46,108 nucleotides of DNA, from contig JAJYVS010000021.1 in the NCBI GenBank assembly GCA_021791895.1, positions 1-46,108 on the forward strand, in the 5' to 3' direction. The notes beneath the pieces are model-generated. The model was not told the origin of the DNA, searched no databases, and saw only the letters and a program-made list of their open reading frames with translations. This DNA is from Actinomycetes bacterium (GTDB lineage: Bacteria > Actinomycetota > Acidimicrobiia > Acidimicrobiales > RAAP-2). Shown here one piece after another: positions 8,062 through 15,597 of this stretch. The number at the start of each line of letters is the position of its first letter. Position 1 is the first letter of the stretch. Both the position numbers and the translations under genes were made by a program.

Positions 8062-9360
8062 CGGGACGGCGCCCGGGAGCACATCACCTTCGAAATCCTC
8101 GACCAGCTCAGGGCTGGTCTTGTCGGTCTCGAAGGACCCGAACAGCTTGGCGTAGGTCACGGCATTGATCGTCTGGAGGGCACCGGCGAGGATCATGGGC
8201 GCCGCCAGACTCACCTCGTCGAAGAGGTAGCCCGCCAGGACCTGGCTCCCCGCCTGGGATCCCTGTGCCGGGAGGACCGACAGGGCGGCCAGGCTCGCCC
8301 GTTCGTCGGGATCGGCGACCGACTGGGTGAACGACTGGCGGAGCGGCAGTCCCACTCGCTGCGCCAGCATCCTGAGGAGGTAGATCCCTCCTGCGACGAA
8401 GAAGCTCGGCGAGATGGCCATCGGGATCAGCAGCAGACCGCCCACGAGCCGCACCCCGACGATGGAGCGAACGGTACCGAACCGTCTCCCGATGTCCGCG
8501 GCCACGAGCGACGAGACCAAGGTCGCCAGGTTCACGACCGCGAACAGCAACCCGATCTCGGCCGGGCTCGCCCCGAAGCGTCGGTGGAACCAGTAGCTCA
8601 CGAACGGTCCGAACATGCCGATCGCCATGCCGTTCATGCCGTTGGTGATCCAGAACCGCCACAACATCCCCCAGGAGCGACGGGGGAAGACGAATCGACC
8701 GCGTTCGTGCTCCCGTTGGCGGGCCGGTTCGCTCAGGCCGAGGGCGAACAGTCCGGCCAGCGCACTCAGCCCTGCGGCGGCGAGGAACGCCGGTCGGTAC
8801 GCGGCGGTGGCCGCGGCGCCGACCGACGAGCCGGGCCGGGCGAGCGCCGAGAGCAGCCCGCCGGCCAAGGCGCCCAGGGACGACACGAACGCCAGGCGCC
8901 CGAAGGAGTCGGTCCGCCATTGTTCGGGCACCTTCTCGGCGACGAACGCCGACTCGATCGGCTGATAGGGGCCGACGTTGCCGGCGCCGGCACCGGCACC
9001 ACGACCGAAGCTCCCGAGGGCGCCGAAGACGAAGAGCATGGCGGTCGTCCGGTTGAAGGCGAAGACGAAGGCCGAGACCGACGCCACCAGGGGAACGCCG
9101 ACTAAGAAGACCTTGCGGCCGATCCGGTCCGACACCAGGCCGAACGTGCTCGACATGACCGCCGAGGCCAACGCGACGCAGAGGAACAGGAGGCCGATGC
9201 GCAGGGCCGAGAACCCCTCGGCGGCGAGGTAGATCGCGGTGACGACACCGGCGACCGCTCGGGCCGAGCTCATGCAGAGGCGAGCGGTCAGCACGATCGT
9301 CAGATCGTGATCGATCCACTCTGGCCAAATCTTCTGTCCGAGCCGCGCGAGCCTCAACAC
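8035..9360 (-). CDS. MFS transporter
   Basis: A 441-residue major facilitator protein with about 12 membrane segments. The loop between helices 2 and 3 has the MFS-type motif GLVSDRIGRKVFL, repeated in weaker form in the second half as ADIGRRFGTVR. A central cytoplasmic loop (LSEPARQREHERGRFVFPRRSW) separates the halves. The substrate cannot be told from sequence. GTG at 9358-9360 is the start, with AGGGC about 5 nt upstream. The C-terminal tail of about 30 residues is acidic and proline-rich and is encoded partly opposite the end of the PAP2 gene. Confidence 0.9.
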   Translation of the reverse strand: MLRLARLGQKIWPEWIDHDLTIVLTARLCMSSARAVAGVVTAIYLAAEGFSALRIGLLFLCVALASAVMSSTFGLVSDRIGRKVFLVGVPLVASVSAFVFAFNRTTAMLFVFGALGSFGRGAGAGAGNVGPYQPIESAFVAEKVPEQWRTDSFGRLAFVSSLGALAGGLLSALARPGSSVGAAATAAYRPAFLAAAGLSALAGLFALGLSEPARQREHERGRFVFPRRSWGMLWRFWITNGMNGMAIGMFGPFVSYWFHRRFGASPAEIGLLFAVVNLATLVSSLVAADIGRRFGTVRSIVGVRLVGGLLLIPMAISPSFFVAGGIYLLRMLAQRVGLPLRQSFTQSVADPDERASLAALSVLPAQGSQAGSQVLAGYLFDEVSLAAPMILAGALQTINAVTYAKLFGSFETDKTSPELVEDFEGDVLPGAVPSTAPVPKE

Positions 9361-9418
9361 TGATGCCCTACCAGCGGCCCGAACACCTGCGCAAACCGGG
9401 ACCGGGGCCCGGCCGGAG

Positions 9419-10312
9419 CTAGCCCGTGGCTCGCGGGCTGCCGAGGGCCCGGTCGAGGGCGGTCGCGATGCCGTCGGCGATCAGCCGGTAGCCGGCGTCG
9501 GTGGGATGGAGGTTGGGGCCGAACGGCGGCTTCGCGCACATCCAGGTGAGCAAGCACGAACGGGCCGTGGGGGGGCCAAACGCTCCCCCCTCGTCGGCCG
9601 TCCCTTCGAATCGGCTCGGCACATCGGCGGTCAGCGCCCCGGCCTGGGCGTAGAGGTTCCCGAGCGTCTGGTTCAGCTCAGCCAAGACCGTCTCAGAGTT
9701 GGTGGCGAAGCGCTCGGTGCGTGAGAACCGCTCGAGCACGAGGTCGGGGTCGTTGTGCTCGAGCCCGACGATGTGGGTCTCGGGGTTGCCGGCCGCGACC
9801 AGGGCGGCGAGGAACCGGGGCAGCAAGGAGCGGATGACCCCGATGGACCGGGTGACACAGTGCTCGTCGACGACCCGGTGCTCGATGCACGGGAGCAGGT
9901 CGTTGAACTCGAGGTCCAGCGTGACGAGCACAGTCGAGGTCCGATGGGCCTGGAGGAAGCTGACCGCATCGCCGAGCTCGGAGTGCTGTCGGTAGGCACA
10001 GCGGCCGCCGCCCTCGAGGGCATGAGGGAGCGTCAGACCGGGACAGCCGACCTGCACGAGCTGGAGACCGGGCCAACGGGTCGCTTCCATGGCGAGGACG
10101 TCGTTGGCGTAGCCGTCACTCGTCGGGTGCTCGTGGGGCGCGCCCACGGTCGGCTGGACCCCCAACGACTCGGAGGCGCCAATGGCCAGGTAGAAGGGCG
10201 GGACCGGGGTCGCGGAGGCCGGCCGACCGATCAGCACGGTGGCGGCGAGGACCGCCACCGTGGCGACGACGGGCTGCAGGACCCGTCGATGGACGGGCAA
10301 GCGGGATCCCAC
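9419..10312 (-). CDS. Secreted SGNH/GDSL-type hydrolase
   Basis: A predicted exported lipase/esterase of 297 residues. From the GTG at 10312 the product begins with a basic n-region (GSRLPVHRR), a hydrophobic core (VLQPVVATVAVLAATVLIG) and an Ala-x-Ala cleavage site near residue 34. Block I is AIGASESLG with Ser47; the usual Asp of GDS is Ala. The C-terminal histidine block is NLHPTDAGYRLIADGI; the usual Asp three residues before the His is not there, so the triad may be unusual. Cysteines at several positions suggest disulfides outside the cell. The frame is open to 10531, but that would run under the start of the divergent hydrolase at 10476, so a start at 10312 (or GTG 10354) is more likely. 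Confidence 0.8.
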   Translation of the reverse strand: MGSRLPVHRRVLQPVVATVAVLAATVLIGRPASATPVPPFYLAIGASESLGVQPTVGAPHEHPTSDGYANDVLAMEATRWPGLQLVQVGCPGLTLPHALEGGGRCAYRQHSELGDAVSFLQAHRTSTVLVTLDLEFNDLLPCIEHRVVDEHCVTRSIGVIRSLLPRFLAALVAAGNPETHIVGLEHNDPDLVLERFSRTERFATNSETVLAELNQTLGNLYAQAGALTADVPSRFEGTADEGGAFGPPTARSCLLTWMCAKPPFGPNLHPTDAGYRLIADGIATALDRALGSPRATG

Positions 10313-10475
10313 GGCTGCCGATGGTGACCGACCCCGGGGCCTCCGAGGGGTCACCCGCCGGGGACAGCGCACGAGACCGCCCCGGCTGGGCCGGGCCGGG
10401 CCGGAGCCGTCTCTCACTGTTTCACCCCACGGTCGGGAGCGGGCGGCGAGAATGCGAGCGGCAGAGGAGGCGACG

Positions 10476-11759
10476 ATGGCGCTCATCCCCGACGGGTTCG
10501 CCCAGCGCTGCGCGGCGGACGGCGAGTTCACCCTCGCAGCGCGCTACTGGAACGGCACGCTCGCCCTCGAGTCCGACGGCGACCGGGCCGAGTTGGTGCT
10601 GATCGAAGGGGTCCCCGTCGCGGCGCGGACGGAGCCAGCGAGACGAGCGGGCCCCGGGCACGTCGGCATCGTCGGGGCCGCCGAGATCTGGGACCGGCTG
10701 TTGGCACCCACCCCGGACCCCTACCGCAACGACATCATGCCCGCCCAGGCCTTCGGCCTGCGGGTCGAGGGCGACCAAGAGACGCTGTGGCAGTACTACC
10801 CGGCGATCCGGCGGGTGATCGACCTGCTGCGGATCACCCGGGCCGAGCGGCCCGGCCATCACGACCCCATCGCAGCCAAGGCGCCGGAGCGAACGCCAGG
10901 TCGTCCGACCCCTCGCTTCGACTCGCCGGTCGGACGCTACGTCCACCTCGACCTCGATGGCCACGACCACCGCGTGTACTTCGAGGAGGCGGGCACCGGG
11001 CTCCCGCTCCTCCTCCAACACACCGCGGGATCCCACGGGGTGCAGTGGCGACACCTCTTCGAGGACCCCTGGGTGACCGGGCACTTCCGCCTGATCGCCT
11101 ACGACCTCCCCTTCCACGGCAAGTCCCTCCCGCCCGAAGGGCGGGCTTGGTGGGCGGAGACCTACCGGCTGACCACCGAGTTCGCCATGTCCGTCCCCGT
11201 TGCCCTGGCCGGGGCCCTCGGACTCGACCGCCCGGCGTTCATGGGGTGCTCCATCGGCGGATCCCTCGCGTTGGACCTCGCCCGGTGGCATCCCGAGCGC
11301 TTCCGAGCCGTCATCGCGCTCGAGCCCTCGCTCAAAGTCGACACCGATGTCGCGCAGCTGGCCGGGTTCTCGCACCCCCGGGTCACCAGCGAGTTCAAAG
11401 CCCAGGTGATGTACGGCCTGATGGCCCCCCAATCGCCGGAACCCCACAAGCGAGAGACGGTGTTCGCGTACAGCCAGGGCTGGCCGCCGCTGTTCTTGGG
11501 AGACCTCCACTACTACCTCGTCGATCACGACCTGCGCGAGGAGGGGGCACGGATCGACACCGCAAAGGTGGCCGTCCACCTGTTGACCGGCGAGTACGAC
11601 TACAGCGCCACGGTGGTCCACGGGGCCGCCGCCCACGAGACGATCGCCGGCTCCACCTTCGCCGTCATGCCCGGCCTCGGACACTTCCCGATGTGCGAGG
11701 ACCCCGAGCGGTTCCTCACCCATCTGCACCCGGTCCTCGAGGCCGTGCTCGCGCTCTAG
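10476..11759 (+). CDS. Alpha/beta hydrolase with extra N-terminal domain
   Basis: A 427-residue two-part protein. Residues 1-125 form a small alpha/beta domain (GEFTLAARYWNGTLALESDG) that resembles SCP2-like ligand-binding modules; this assignment is tentative. Residues 150-427 are an alpha/beta hydrolase: oxyanion segment QHTAGSHG, nucleophile elbow GCSIGG with Ser259, acidic residue in LTGEYDYS and histidine in GLGHFPMCEDP. No signal peptide or membrane helix, so it is cytoplasmic. ATG 10476 is chosen because GAGGAGG at 10464-10470 sits 5 nt upstream; an in-frame ATG eight codons earlier would swallow this site. Substrate unknown. Confidence 0.85.
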   Translation: MALIPDGFAQRCAADGEFTLAARYWNGTLALESDGDRAELVLIEGVPVAARTEPARRAGPGHVGIVGAAEIWDRLLAPTPDPYRNDIMPAQAFGLRVEGDQETLWQYYPAIRRVIDLLRITRAERPGHHDPIAAKAPERTPGRPTPRFDSPVGRYVHLDLDGHDHRVYFEEAGTGLPLLLQHTAGSHGVQWRHLFEDPWVTGHFRLIAYDLPFHGKSLPPEGRAWWAETYRLTTEFAMSVPVALAGALGLDRPAFMGCSIGGSLALDLARWHPERFRAVIALEPSLKVDTDVAQLAGFSHPRVTSEFKAQVMYGLMAPQSPEPHKRETVFAYSQGWPPLFLGDLHYYLVDHDLREEGARIDTAKVAVHLLTGEYDYSATVVHGAAAHETIAGSTFAVMPGLGHFPMCEDPERFLTHLHPVLEAVLAL

Positions 11760-11834
11760 CGGCGGGGACCGGTCCAAACGCAACCCGCGGCGCCGCGCCG
11801 ACCGACTGGGCCCCCGGCGCCCCGAGATGCTCAG

Positions 11835-12569
11835 ATGGGCTCGGTGAACCACTACGAGACGCTCGGGGTGCAAAGGGACGCCTCGATCGACCAGCTTCGG
11901 CGGGCCTATCTGGCCCGGACGGCCCAGCTTCGACCGGAGCGGCTCGTCGACGCACCACCGAACGTCCTCACCGCCCTAGCCCAGGCGTCGGCGCTCGTCG
12001 ACAAAGCGTGGCGCATCCTCGGGGACCCCTTGCTCCGGGCCGCCTACGACGAGGAGCTGGACCAGAGAACCGACGCCCAGGAGACCCGGGCCGAACGGGT
12101 GTGGGCGATGGAACGCGAGCTCGGTTGGTCCCTCTCGCCGGTCTACGGCCTCGAACCGCCGACCGTCCTGCCCGACCCCTCGACGGACGGGAGACGAGCG
12201 CCGGGCGGAGGGACCGGTGCCGACCAGACCGGGCTGGCCGGGCCGGTCTCGGTCCCCTCCGAGCAAGGCGACGTGGTGCCGGCCATCACCTTGCTCGAGG
12301 TCCTGGCCAACTGGCTCGCACCGCGCCGGCGCGTCGCCAAGACCGTGATGGTCCCCGACGTGCGCGGCCTGCGGGCGAGCGAGGCGTTCTACGCCGTGGC
12401 CCGGGCCGACCTCGAGATCAACTTCGTGCGCCTGAGCGAGAACCCGAGCGGCGGCGGCGGGACCGTCGTCGCCCAGGACCCCGGGCCCGGCGTCGCGGTC
12501 CGCCGGCACAGCCGACTCACGGTCCACGTCGTCCACCCGTCCCCCGCCGCCGGGATCACCCTGGGCTAG
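11835..12569 (+). CDS. J-like domain / PASTA domain protein
   Basis: A 244-residue protein that joins an N-terminal J-like domain (about 5-75: NHYETLGVQRDASIDQLRRAY ... DPLLRAAYDEE) to a C-terminal PASTA domain (about 172-236: VPDVRGLRASEAFYAVARAD ... VVAQDPGPGVAV). The HPD tripeptide that lets J proteins stimulate DnaK is replaced by RPE at about residues 33-35, so it is unlikely to be a normal Hsp70 co-chaperone. No signal peptide or membrane helix is seen, although PASTA domains usually sense wall muropeptides outside the cell; a weakly hydrophobic stretch at about 145-160 (VPAITLLEVLANWLA) is too short for certainty. The middle is glycine/proline-rich linker. It follows the hydrolase by 75 nt and precedes the membrane-anchored pair. 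Confidence 0.75.
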   Translation: MGSVNHYETLGVQRDASIDQLRRAYLARTAQLRPERLVDAPPNVLTALAQASALVDKAWRILGDPLLRAAYDEELDQRTDAQETRAERVWAMERELGWSLSPVYGLEPPTVLPDPSTDGRRAPGGGTGADQTGLAGPVSVPSEQGDVVPAITLLEVLANWLAPRRRVAKTVMVPDVRGLRASEAFYAVARADLEINFVRLSENPSGGGGTVVAQDPGPGVAVRRHSRLTVHVVHPSPAAGITLG

Positions 12570-12609
12570 GACCGAGGTTCGACCCCGCCGGCCCGGTGTC
12601 GACCAGCCA

Positions 12610-12625
12610 GACGCCCCGGGGCGTC
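12610..12625. promoter_or_regulatory. 16-bp perfect palindrome upstream of the membrane-anchored pair
   Basis: GACGCCCCGGGGCGTC is perfectly self-complementary and lies 45 nt before the GTG at 12670 in the only gap of the 11.8-14.7 kb gene run. It could be an operator or merely GC-rich chance sequence. Confidence 0.3.
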
Positions 12626-12669
12626 AGAATGGAGGCCGAGTTTCGTGTCGGGGGTCCCCATGGTCGGTC

Positions 12670-13257
12670 GTGCGCCGAGTCCGAGCACGCCCTGGACCGG
12701 CGTCGTACGCGCCGTTCGTCCGCCCCCCGGCGCGCCCCGGTAGCGAGGCCGACGCGCCGGTGCCGGGGCGTCTGGTCGAAAGGAGACGACCCCGAAGACG
12801 GCCGCGGACTCGGGCCGCACGGCGGCGGGCCCGCCGCCGGGTCCGGCTGGTGCTCGCGGGCCTGGTGCTGGCCTCGGGGGTCACGCTGGTCCTGACCGAT
12901 CTGACGGGGCGGGCGGAGGTCGGCCGGGCGACCCATGCGCTCGGCTCGGCCGAAGGACGGCTGGCCGAGCAGCGCAGCGCCCTCGTCGCCGGGTCCCGCC
13001 AGATGCAGTCGGGCTACGACCAGATCCGTCAGGTCGAGTCGGCCACCGCCGGGAGCCAGGTCGACCTGACCGACGCCAACGCCTCGATCGGCGCCGCCGA
13101 CGTCGGTATCTTCTACGACGGGATCGACGTCGCCACCCTCAACGGATGCCTGACCGGGGTGATCCAGGCGCTCGACCAGGTGGCCGTGGGCCAGGTGGAC
13201 GGCGCAGTCAGCTCCCTTCTGGCCGTGGCCGTCCCCTGCCAATCGGTGGCACCGTGA
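12670..13257 (+). CDS. Membrane-anchored coiled-coil protein with two-cysteine module
   Basis: 195 residues. A very basic N-terminus (arginine-rich, residues 36-58) is followed by one membrane helix (about 59-77, RLVLAGLVLASGVTLVLT), an outside alpha-helical segment of about 70 residues (GRATHALGSAEGRLAEQRSAL ...) and a C-terminal block from C160 (CLTGVIQALDQVAVGQ) to C190 (PCQSV). The same block, with the two cysteines at the same 30-residue distance, occurs in the next gene, so the two proteins share a duplicated extracytoplasmic module. The GTG start at 12670 is the first in frame. The stop overlaps the GTG of the next gene (GTGA), so the pair is translationally coupled. No known family recognised. 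Confidence 0.65.
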   Translation: MRRVRARPGPASYAPFVRPPARPGSEADAPVPGRLVERRRPRRRPRTRAARRRARRRVRLVLAGLVLASGVTLVLTDLTGRAEVGRATHALGSAEGRLAEQRSALVAGSRQMQSGYDQIRQVESATAGSQVDLTDANASIGAADVGIFYDGIDVATLNGCLTGVIQALDQVAVGQVDGAVSSLLAVAVPCQSVAP

Positions 13258-14693
13258 GCCGGCCCGGGGGGTCCGGGACCTCGGTCCTCGAAGGTGCCTC
13301 CTCGGACCGGGCGGTGCCTTCGCCGGTCGTCGGCCCCGCAGGGCCGCGCTCGCCCCGGGGCCACCGTCGACGGCCCGGGCACCGGGCGCGGGTCCACTGG
13401 GGGCGGGTCGCGGCGGTCCTCCTCGTGGTCGGCGCGCTGATCGTCGGCCTGGTGGACGACCTGCGCACCCAGGTGCGGCTCCACCACACCGAGGTCGAGC
13501 AGACCCAGGTGCGCCACGCGGTCGAGCTGGCCGGCCGGGTCCTGCACCTCACCCAGGACACGCTCCGGCGCCTGGCCGCCGGCCAGCACGTGGACCAGGC
13601 GGCGTTGAACGTGGCGGAGGGCGAGCTCGCGACCGCCGAGCAACGTCTGGCCCAGGCGGAGGCCGGCCTGGCCCTGTCCAACCTGGACGTGGCCGCGATC
13701 CGGGCCTGCATCACCGGGACCCAGGGGGCGATCGCCGCGATCGCCTCGGGCCAGGACCAGTCGGCGATCACCATCATCGATGGCGTCGCACCGGCCTGCG
13801 AGAGCCTCGAGAGCCCCGGGCCGGGCGGTCCCGTCTATCCCTTCGACTTCCCCGATCCCGACCTGATCGACGTCGGGGGCACCTACTACGGCTACGGCAC
13901 CAACGCCGCCGGCGGGAACGTCCAGATCATCGAGTCGACCGACCTCACGCACTTCGCCCTCGTCGGCGACGCGCTGCCCGAGCTCCCGGCCTGGGCCACC
14001 CCCGGCGACACCTGGGCCCCCGGCGTGTTCGAGCTCGGGGCACGCTTCGTCATGTTCTACACGACCGACGACGGCCGGACCGAGTGCATCTCGGTCGCCA
14101 CCGCGACCAGCCCCATCGGCCCCTTCGTCGACCGCTCCACCGGACCCCTCGTCTGCCAACGCACCCTCGGCGGCTCCATCGACCCCTCCCCTTACCTGTC
14201 GGCGTCGGGCGAGCCCTACCTCACGTGGAAGTCGAACGGCGGCTCGGGGCAGCCGGCCACGCTCTGGACTCAGGCGCTGTCGACCACGGGCACCGCGCTC
14301 GCCCCGGGCAGTGCTCCGGTGGCTTTGCTCCAACCCACCGAGAGCTGGGAGGGCGACGTCGTCGAGGGGCCCTTCATGTGGTCTATGAACGGCACCTACG
14401 ACCTCTTCTACTCCGCCAACAACTGGGACAGCGCCGACTACGCCGAGGGCGTCGCGACCTGCGCCGGGCCGCTCGGGCCCTGCACCAAACCCCTCGGTGG
14501 TCCCATCCTCGCCTCGGAGGCGTCCTTCGCCGGCCCCGGCGGGGCCTCGGTCTTTCTCGACGCCCAGGGGAACCCCCAGATCGCCTTCCACGGCTGGCTG
14601 CCGGCGGCGGTCGGGTACCCGAACGCCCGACTCTTGTTCATCCGGCCCCTCAGCTTCGCCGGCGCCACCCCGGCGGTCGGTCCCGCCGGCTGA
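13254..14693 (+). CDS. Membrane-anchored GH43-type glycoside hydrolase
   Basis: A 479-residue protein with proline/arginine-rich cytoplasmic N-terminus (1-48), a membrane helix (about 51-67, RVAAVLLVVGALIVGLV), a helical stalk (70-145), a two-cysteine module (C152, C182) and a GH43-like five-bladed beta-propeller (about 198-479). Propeller residues match the family: DPDLID (catalytic base Asp), TWAPGVFE, SIDPSPYL (pKa-modulating Asp) and VVEGPFMW (acid Glu). Such enzymes cleave arabinose- or xylose-containing polysaccharides, here apparently at the outer membrane face; possible targets are the organism's own envelope glycans or environmental hemicellulose. GTG 13254 overlaps the stop of the preceding gene; the longer frame from 13146 would lie inside that gene. 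The combination of this stalk with GH43 is unfamiliar to me. Confidence 0.82.
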   Translation: MSRPGGSGTSVLEGASSDRAVPSPVVGPAGPRSPRGHRRRPGHRARVHWGRVAAVLLVVGALIVGLVDDLRTQVRLHHTEVEQTQVRHAVELAGRVLHLTQDTLRRLAAGQHVDQAALNVAEGELATAEQRLAQAEAGLALSNLDVAAIRACITGTQGAIAAIASGQDQSAITIIDGVAPACESLESPGPGGPVYPFDFPDPDLIDVGGTYYGYGTNAAGGNVQIIESTDLTHFALVGDALPELPAWATPGDTWAPGVFELGARFVMFYTTDDGRTECISVATATSPIGPFVDRSTGPLVCQRTLGGSIDPSPYLSASGEPYLTWKSNGGSGQPATLWTQALSTTGTALAPGSAPVALLQPTESWEGDVVEGPFMWSMNGTYDLFYSANNWDSADYAEGVATCAGPLGPCTKPLGGPILASEASFAGPGGASVFLDAQGNPQIAFHGWLPAAVGYPNARLLFIRPLSFAGATPAVGPAG

Positions 14694-14745
14694 CCGCGAC
14701 GACCGATGAGCGGGCCCGGCGCGCCCGCCGGTACCCTGAGCGCCC

Positions 14746-15597
14746 ATGGAGCTCGGACGCCTGGGTGTGTGGTGGAGCGGGTCGTGGCGGGGACCGGAGG
14801 AGTCGGTCGACGTCGCCGCCGAGCTCGAGGCCATGGGGTACGGCGCCCTGTGGTCCTCCGGCGGCTTCGAACCGGGACTGGCGTCGCGTTTCGGGCGGCT
14901 CCTCGCCTCGACCGAGCACCTGGTCGTGGCGAGCGGCATCGTCAGCATCTGGCTGACCCCGCCCGAGGTGCTGGCCAGGGCGGTCGACGCCCTCTCGGCC
15001 GAGCACCCGGATCGATTCCTGCTCGGCCTCGGGGTGAGCCACGGCCCGATCGTGCCCGCCTACCGCCGCCCCTTCGACACCATAGTCGGCTACCTCGACC
15101 GGCTCGACGCCGCCTCCCCGACGGTGCCCCCGGCACGCCGGGTGCTGGCCGCCCTCGGCCCGAGGATGCTGCGCCTGGCGGCCGAGCGCTCGCTCGGGGC
15201 CCACCCGTACTTCGTGCCAGCCGAGCACACGGCCATGGCCCGCGAGACCCTCGGGGCCGGGCCGCTCCTCGCGCCCGAGGTGACCGTGGTGCTCGAATCC
15301 GACCCGGCGACCGCCCGCGAGGTCGCCCGGACCTTCACCTCGGGCTACCTCGCCCTCCCCAACTACGCCGACAACCTGCGCCGACTTGGCTTCGACGACA
15401 AGGACCTCGCCTTGGGCGGGAGCGACCGGCTGGTCGACGCCGTCGTGTGCTGGGGTGACCCGGCCGGCGCGGCGGCCCGGGTGCGCCGCCACTTCGAGGC
15501 CGGTGCCGACCACGTCTGCCTCCAGATCGTGACCGGTTCGCGCGACGGGGTCCCGTTGGCCGGGTACCGGGAGCTCGCGGCGGCGCTCGGCGGTTAG
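14746..15597 (+). CDS. LLM-class (luciferase-like) F420-dependent oxidoreductase
   Basis: 283 residues forming a luciferase-like TIM barrel: start MELGRLGVWW, then GYGALWSSGG, VVASGIVSIWLTPP and FLLGLGVSHGP, the usual beta-strand ends that bind deazaflavin F420. Sequence and length match the MSMEG_4141-type subgroup (TIGR03620). It would transfer hydride between reduced F420 and an unknown organic substrate in the cytosol. ATG 14746 lies in a 52-nt gap after the GH43 gene, so the two may be cotranscribed but have no obvious shared task. It converges on the methyltransferase gene, their stop codons overlapping at 15594-15597 (TTAG). Confidence 0.88.
   Translation: MELGRLGVWWSGSWRGPEESVDVAAELEAMGYGALWSSGGFEPGLASRFGRLLASTEHLVVASGIVSIWLTPPEVLARAVDALSAEHPDRFLLGLGVSHGPIVPAYRRPFDTIVGYLDRLDAASPTVPPARRVLAALGPRMLRLAAERSLGAHPYFVPAEHTAMARETLGAGPLLAPEVTVVLESDPATAREVARTFTSGYLALPNYADNLRRLGFDDKDLALGGSDRLVDAVVCWGDPAGAAARVRRHFEAGADHVCLQIVTGSRDGVPLAGYRELAAALGG

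Noticed and set aside
7185-8168. 327-codon plus frame overlapping the PAP2 gene
   Set aside because: Arg/Pro-rich shadow; the alternative frame carries all three PAP2 motifs.
13113-14948. 611-codon minus-strand open frame opposite the GH43 gene
   Set aside because: Composition is Gly/Arg/Asp repetition typical of the antisense of GC-rich genes; no domain, and the plus-strand protein has clear GH43 motifs.
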